A stretch of DNA of 64,000 nt from UBA1924 sp963976625 (lineage in GTDB: Bacteria > Planctomycetota > Phycisphaerae > Phycisphaerales > UBA1924): assembly GCA_963976625.1 (NCBI GenBank), contig CAXBLA010000013.1, positions 1 through 64,000 on the forward strand, read 5' to 3'. A program made the position numbers and the translations under genes. A model generated the notes under the pieces. The model made no database searches, was not told the origin of the DNA, and saw only the letters and a program-made list of their open reading frames with translations. Positions 62,991-64,000 of this stretch are shown here, in pieces (position 1 is the stretch's first letter; the number at the start of each line of letters is the position of its first letter).

Positions 62991-64000
62991 TTACAACTCA
63001 ACGGTTTCCATGTCCGACTCAACCAGCTCAGGCTCCGGCGGCATCTGCACATTGTCAGCCAGCACACTCAGCGCCTCGACCTCTTGCCCCATCGTCGATC
63101 GCATCGCGATCGCGTCGAAGAGCTCGCCGCGAGGCAGCAGCACAGAATCGTTCGCTCCGGGCACCTGCCCGGGCTGCTCATCGACAATCTGCGAGCCGAA
63201 CCCCGGCGCGTGCTCGACGAGCTTGCCGCCCGATGCCAGCTCGATCAGGTCCATCGCGATCTGCCCCTCGCTCTTGGAGTTGTGCTGATTCGGGATCGCC
63301 TGCTCGAAGTGCTGGATGATCCCGTCGCAGTTCTCAAAGCTCCCGCTCTTCTCGGCGAAGGTCGAAGACGCGAGCACGACATCGGCCCGCGAGCACAACA
63401 CCGATTCGGTCGTATCGATCAGGATCAGCTTGCAGCCCTCGATCGCATCAACCAGCGCATCAGTCGCCCAAGCGCTCGGGAAGTTGGCCGTCATCACGAC
63501 CGCACCGTACTCGTTGGCCCGGCGCACAAAGGTGTCGTATTCCTTGTAGCTACCCCCGTCGCCCGTCATCGCTTCGAGCACCCGCTTAACACCCCGAGCA
63601 TTGGGCACCTTCTCGGCCCGCTGGACAAACTCCTTGGTGTGCTGCGGGTTGGGGAACGATTGATCCTCCCCATCGGTCGGCACGCCGCCCAAGTACAGCT
63701 CGACATCCTCGTCGATCATCCGCACCGCCTTGATCAGCGCGTACGCCTCTTCGCTCGTCAGCGTGGGCGAAACAACCAGCGCCGTCCGCTTGCCGTCGGC
63801 CTTCGATGCCAAGATCGCATCAATCGCCTGCCCGTACGCCCGGCTCCAGCTCGCATCGACCATCATGCCGTGCTCGCGGCGCGTGGGCCCGGTGATGCGT
63901 GCATCGCTGTGGACGAACTTCCACCCATAGCGGACCTCGTCGGTGATCCACCAGGTATTGATCTCCATGTTCGTGCGCGGCTTCACCCGATAGAGCCGAC
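62991..64000 (-). CDS. nuoG: NADH-quinone oxidoreductase subunit G-like (5' part outside window)
   Basis: At least 336 residues; frame stays open past the window edge (RLYRVKPRTNMEINTWWITDEVRYG). This is the segment after the Fe-S domain of NuoG, with the molybdopterin-oxidoreductase fold (ALVVSPTLTSEEAYALIKA, VMTANFPSAWATDA, VVLASSTFAEKSGSFEN). The usual Cys in WWxCD is Thr here (WWITDEVR), a change seen in some NuoG. It carries no Mo cofactor. Likely cytosolic arm of complex I, with nuoF at 53,540. Confidence 0.88.
   Translation of the reverse strand, partial: RLYRVKPRTNMEINTWWITDEVRYGWKFVHSDARITGPTRREHGMMVDASWSRAYGQAIDAILASKADGKRTALVVSPTLTSEEAYALIKAVRMIDEDVELYLGGVPTDGEDQSFPNPQHTKEFVQRAEKVPNARGVKRVLEAMTGDGGSYKEYDTFVRRANEYGAVVMTANFPSAWATDALVDAIEGCKLILIDTTESVLCSRADVVLASSTFAEKSGSFENCDGIIQHFEQAIPNQHNSKSEGQIAMDLIELASGGKLVEHAPGFGSQIVDEQPGQVPGANDSVLLPRGELFDAIAMRSTMGQEVEALSVLADNVQMPPEPELVESDMETVEL

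Overview
The window looks like chromosomal DNA of a planctomycete of the class Phycisphaerae. The evidence is lineage style rather than a marker gene. Two secreted proteins end in the 'GC-type' dockerin repeat. One pseudopilin carries the H-X9-DG signature. Two proteins end in a VPAP...RRKR-type sorting tail. Five small or medium membrane proteins carry a CxxC...CPECG zinc ribbon. Base composition is roughly 60 % GC outside a few patches, and lipid A/LPS-type genes (LpxL-like acyltransferase, GmhB-like phosphatase, heptosyltransferase-like GT9) point to a Gram-negative envelope. No tRNA, rRNA, CRISPR array, transposase or prophage was found. No gene-free stretch exceeds 300 bases; the longest are 28,377-28,655, 52,218-52,508 and 4,300-4,532. 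The first and last of these hold nothing I could recognise, and the second holds two hairpins.

Layout. 1-3,000: end of an SDR/DUF2867 protein, then an arsenic operon on the minus strand (arsR-arsC-acr3, each joined by an ATGA overlap) with a recognisable promoter/operator. 3,000-8,300: a lipoprotein, two zinc-ribbon membrane proteins, a PabC/IlvE-type aminotransferase, a MauE/DoxX-like membrane protein and trpS. 8,400-10,400: a Tat-exported protein overlapping a tail-collar (microcystin-dependent-type) protein, then a dockerin protein. 10,400-15,750: CPBP protease and trpC (divergent, start codons overlapping), a TlpA-like thioredoxin, a PilZ protein and pabB. 15,900-18,960: pyruvate phosphate dikinase with a 133-residue histone-like lysine tail. 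19,000-24,450: YdcF/SanA protein, LemA pair, nadA and miaA. 24,470-28,400: FmdB-like protein, response regulator, LpxL-like acyltransferase, membrane coiled-coil protein. 28,650-35,000: dockerin protein, mgtC, purB, a pair of REP-like palindromes, leuS.

35,000-39,400: two glycosyltransferase-type proteins around a YedK/HMCES protein, then class I aldolase. 39,500-46,900: membrane proteins, a Tat-exported epimerase with a nucleotide-transporter-like carrier, gmhB-like phosphatase and a GT9. 46,950-50,450: a Cys-rich small protein, pseudopilin, two tandem sorting-tail proteins and gmk. 50,470-55,500: SnoaL-like protein, mrp, a charged secreted protein, nuoF and a GlcG/HbpS protein. 55,600-59,570: a B12-binding radical SAM operon divergent from an SDR/YpdA pair across a perfect 14-bp palindrome. 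59,570-64,000: GT4, GNAT, zinc-ribbon protein, truA, a small membrane protein and the 3' part of nuoG.

Most genes are housekeeping (Trp, folate, NAD, purine, tRNA modification, LPS, complex I). The most unusual object is the pyruvate phosphate dikinase with its H1-like tail. Next are two sharply AT-richer blocks inside the essential genes leuS and purB, separated by REP-like palindromes. I found no convincing new defence or mobile system.
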